From Lonicera japonica (Eukaryota; Streptophyta; Magnoliopsida; Dipsacales; Caprifoliaceae), in contig CM038467.1 in the NCBI GenBank assembly GCA_021464415.1, forward strand, positions 18,005,127 to 18,069,126: a stretch of 64,000 bases of DNA, in the 5' to 3' direction. Position numbers and translations under genes: made by a program. The notes under the pieces were generated by a model that worked only from the letters and a program-made list of their open reading frames with translations, made no database searches and was not told the origin of the DNA. Positions within the stretch are counted from its first letter, which is position 1. The number at the start of each line of letters is the position of its first letter. Shown piece by piece: positions 61,019 to 64,000 of the stretch.

Positions 61019-61735
61019 ATCTCCAAAAAAAAATGCAAGAATCACTGCCATTACTAAACTTCCTTCTTCTCCTTCTTTTTCTTCTATATACAACTTATGT
61101 AGCACTCCACTTTCACCATCCAATAATTAACCTAGAATACATATACATGAAAATAATACAATTGTTGAAGGCATAATAAACCTAGAAAGCTTGTTGGTTA
61201 AGGCTTTGTTTGTAAATTTGTATATCCAAAGGGTTGAAATTGGATCCATTTCAGAAATATTAGATAAAAGTTGCTGGGAAATCGAATAACAACTAGTTCT
61301 GGGGTTTTACCAAAGACCTGGGGTGGGGGTTGGTCAGAAAAAAGAAGAAAAGAAGAAGATTACCCTTATGCCCCTCACATGACAACTTCTGTTATAAAAT
61401 GGACGGAATGTTAACGAAGTGGCCATTTAAAACCACTTTTTGAAGTTTGGAGTGTAAGGTGGAAGAAATTAAAGTTTGGGGTACAACTTGAAACATGGTA
61501 CAAAGTTTGGGGTGCAAATGGGTCATTTACTCTTTCTTTTTAGATTAAGAATTCTGATTTCTATGACCTGCATTGGGGTTCAGTGCAACTTTGTTTCCTT
61601 TTTACTCTGTAAGGCTATTTGAGAGTAGTAAATGGGCTTGGTTTCTATAAATCATCTTCCATCAACAGTGTTCTTCCTGCCTTGGCCTTGGCGATTCTCC
61701 GCCATAACTGAACTTTAATTATGTCTGTTTAACTT

Positions 61736-61908
61736 TGATAATTTAAAGAGAATGATAATATTATTCCATAATGATAAAGAATGAAAACAATGCACCTTAT
61801 ATAGGAAATAAACACAACTCCTAATTAACCTAGAGTCCCTATCAAGGAGGGATTCTATCCACAAATAAAATAACATAAATAACTAAAATAAATAATAATG
61901 ACTTATCA
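61736..61908 (-). repeat. 3' LTR of the antisense copia element
   Basis: On the minus strand it reads TGATAAGTCATTATT to AAATTATCA, 173 bp, with a TATA-like CTATATAAGG and the purine tract TTGAGGGGGAG directly upstream (61909-61925). The inner border is at the standard distance from the RNase H stop. The outer flank is AACTT; the matching left end lies outside the window. Confidence 0.8.
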
Positions 61909-61918
61909 ATACTCCCCC

Positions 61919-64000
61919 TCAAGTTGGTGCGAAGATATCCGTCATGCCCAACTTGCTCACTTGAAATTCGAACGGTTGCCTTAACAGGCCCTTGGTCAAA
62001 ATATTTGCAACTTGTTGATTAGACGGAACAAAGGGAGTACATATAATTCCACCTTCTAGTTTCTCTTTGATGAAGTGCCTATCGATCTCAACATGTTTTG
62101 TCCTATCATGTAAGACTGGATTGTGGGCAATACTGATAGCAGCCTTGTTATCGCAGTATAGCTTCATTGGGAGACTTATTGGCCTTTTGAGTTCCTCTAA
62201 GACCCTTTGTAGCCAAAAAACCTCATATACTCCTTGAGCCATTGATCTAAACTCAGCTTCTGCACTGCTTCTAGCGACAACATTTTGCTTCTTGCTTCTC
62301 CATGTAACCAAGTTGCCCCAAAGAAACGTACAGTAGCCAGACGTGGACCGTTTATCAGTAACCGAGCCAGCTCAATCAGCATCGGTATACACCTCTATCC
62401 CTCTTTTATCGTTCTTCCTGAAGAACAGACCTTTCCCTGGGGAGCCTTTGAGGTAACGAAGAATACGATACACAGCCTCTAGATGCTCTTCACATGGTGA
62501 GTGCATGAACTGACTAACCATGCTCACAGCGAAAGCAATGTCAGGGCGCGTATGAGACAAGTAGATTAGTTTCCCAACTAACCTTTGGTATCTCCCTGTT
62601 TCGACTGGAACACCATCTTTAACATCTCTTAGCTTGGTACCCAGTTCTATGGGAGTATCCGATGACTTATACCCACTCATCCCAGTTTCTGACAGTAGAT
62701 CCAAAATATATTTCCGTTGTGATACGACAATACCACTTTTTGAACGGGCCACCTCCATTCTAAGGAAGTATCGTAGGTTACTAAGATCCTTAATCTCAAA
62801 TTCTCTAGCAAGATTTCGCTTCAATCGATTCATTTCTTCAACATCATCCTCTGTCAAAATCATATCATCCACATAAACAATGAGAATAGAAAGTTCGTTT
62901 CTTGTGGACGTCTTTGTGAAGAGAGTATGATCAGACTGCCCTTGATTATATCCTTAGCCCTTGACGAACTTCGTTAATCTTTCGAACCACGCCCTAGGAG
63001 ATTGTTTAAGGCCATACAAAGACCTCTTTAGCTTGCAGATTTTTGTCCCAAATTCCTCAGTAAAACCAGGTGGAGGTTCCATATAGATTTCCTCTTCTAG
63101 GTTTCCATTCAAGAATGCATTCTTCACATCTAACTGATTCAGAGGCCAGTCCAAGTTAGCTGCAACTGATAAGAGAACCCGAATTGTATTTAATTTTGCC
63201 ACGGGAGAAAATGTTTCGGAATAGTCGACTCTATACGTTTGAGTGAAGCCTTTAGTCACCAGACGAGCCTTGTACTGTTCCACTGACCTATCTGAGTTAT
63301 ACTTCACAGTGAATACCCATTTACAACTAACAACTGTCTTTCCTTCTGGAAGCTTTACTTTCTCCCAAGTAGCATTCTTCTCCAGCGCTCTCATCTCTTC
63401 ATACACCGCTTCTCTTCACTCCGGAACATTTAGAGCATCCTGAACATTGTTAGGAATAACCACATTCGACACACGAGAGATAAATGCAGAATAGGAGGGT
63501 GAGATATTTTTTTACGACACAGTTCGAAATGGGATATTTGGGAGATTTCGTACACGCTCCGACTCCTTTTCTAAGAGCAATAGGGAGATCGAGTTGATCA
63601 AACTGAGTTGACTCGATATTAGCTTGAGAACTACCTTCAAATATCTCGGAAGAGTCATCGTGAGTATCATGATCCACCTCCAAGTTGGATTTTTGGGGTT
63701 GCAAAGGGATGGTTTCTTTCCTTCCTTGTTCTGGAATTTTTTCTAGAATAAACAAGACCTTTATACTGTTTTGCACACATCTCTGGTCCATCGGTAGTCA
63801 GATTTTGGGATGACACTAACCCTGGTTGTTCACCATTACCAACACAAGTATCTTCAATATTTAATTCATTTGTTTTCCCAGATTGTGTGTTAAAATAATT
63901 AGGTACTTGTTCACACAAAACATCAACGACTGAATTATCAAAACCGCAACCACCATCTTCATTCGTGCTCTCCCCCTGAAGATGGGAGTTCTAATATGAT
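61919..64000 (-). pseudogene. Copia pol: RT and RNase H with stops (partial)
   Basis: Segments along the minus strand: linker after integrase (63990-63450); RT start with [20 protein letters not shown] and [19 protein letters not shown] (63406-62954); RT active site VYVDDMIL and continuation with TRPDIAFAVSMVSQ (about 62930-62372); RNase H with RSSAEAEFRSMAQGVYEVFW, YCDNKAAISIAHNP and HVEIDRHFIKEK (62311-61919). Stops interrupt the frame at about 63415, 62954 and 62372; the last replaces the Trp expected after DAD in the RNase H start. Gag and integrase core lie beyond 64000, if present. Not functional as read. Confidence 0.88.

Larger units (their letters stand above)
60532..61532. mobile_element. 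Pack-MULE with a KDSB gene fragment
   Basis: A 1001-bp element with TIRs of about 190 bp (60532-60720 and 61345-61532). The left starts GAATAAATGACCCATTTGCA; the right is the inverse of GAGTAAATGACCCATTTGCA. Shared inner blocks include CACTCCAAACTTCAAAAAGT, TTCCGTCCATTTTATAACA and GAGGGGCATAAGGGTAAT. Flanks TTTCCTTTT and TTTCTTTTT agree at 8 of 9, the Mutator duplication length. There is no transposase. The centre (about 60714-61018) is the promoter-proximal part and first exon of a CMP-KDO synthetase gene. Confidence 0.88.
61736..64000 (-). mobile_element. Ty1/copia element, 3' part, in a MATE-gene intron
   Basis: 3' LTR, PPT, RNase H and RT in the correct order on the minus strand, opposite to the host gene; it runs off the window end. 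Short LTRs (173 bp) are typical of several plant copia lineages. The insertion point is in the intron after exon 6 of the transporter. Confidence 0.9.

Noticed and set aside
1..64000. tRNA, rRNA, CRISPR or bacterial-type operons
   Set aside because: I saw none. The TGGTATCAGAGC motifs are retrotransposon primer-binding sites, not tRNA genes. Spaced CRISPR repeats are absent.

Overview
The window is nuclear DNA of a flowering plant, most probably a eudicot. It is AT-rich, its genes are split by many GT-AG introns, its proteins match plant-only families, and it is crowded with plant transposons. The species cannot be named from the sequence.

Layout. 0-9 kb: a small inverted-repeat element, a decayed Mutator-like element (MULE) with long terminal inverted repeats (TIRs), and one unrecognised minus-strand gene (207 aa) with a likely 5' UTR intron. 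9-20 kb: no cellular gene; MITEs, a fold-back element with a central minisatellite, an RNase H relic, and a rearranged copia element whose pol faces the wrong way. 20.4-24.6 kb: a complete MULE with 142-bp identical TIRs, a perfect 9-bp target duplication and an intact six-exon FAR1/FHY3-type transposase. 25-35.4 kb: a NERD-type gene (PHD, SWIB, Plus-3, GYF, GW repeats, CCCH; 1516 aa in ten exons) with a U12 AT-AC intron, and a TRIM and hAT MITEs in its introns. 38.8-43.5 kb: a DUF1640/MCUR1-type mitochondrial coiled-coil protein. 47.7-52 kb: an SH3P2 homologue (BAR plus SH3). 54.3 kb to beyond the window: the first six exons of a plastid MATE transporter of the EDS5/DTX46 type, whose introns hold a 3.3-kb solo LTR, a Pack-MULE and an antisense copia element.

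The cellular genes do not form one pathway. NERD is an RNA-silencing and chromatin factor, SH3P2 a membrane-trafficking adaptor, EDS5 a plastid transporter linked to salicylic acid. NERD next to a DUF1640 gene recalls the Arabidopsis chromosome 2 neighbourhood (from memory, not checked).

The most notable content is the set of Mutator-type elements in four states: intact and possibly autonomous (20.4 kb), a gene-fragment carrier with part of KDSB (60.5 kb), a carrier with an arabinogalactan-peptide-like reading frame nested in a MITE (44.7 kb), and a decayed relative with 0.6-kb TIRs (1.2 kb). All exon boundaries were read by eye from splice motifs and frame; none is supported here by transcripts.
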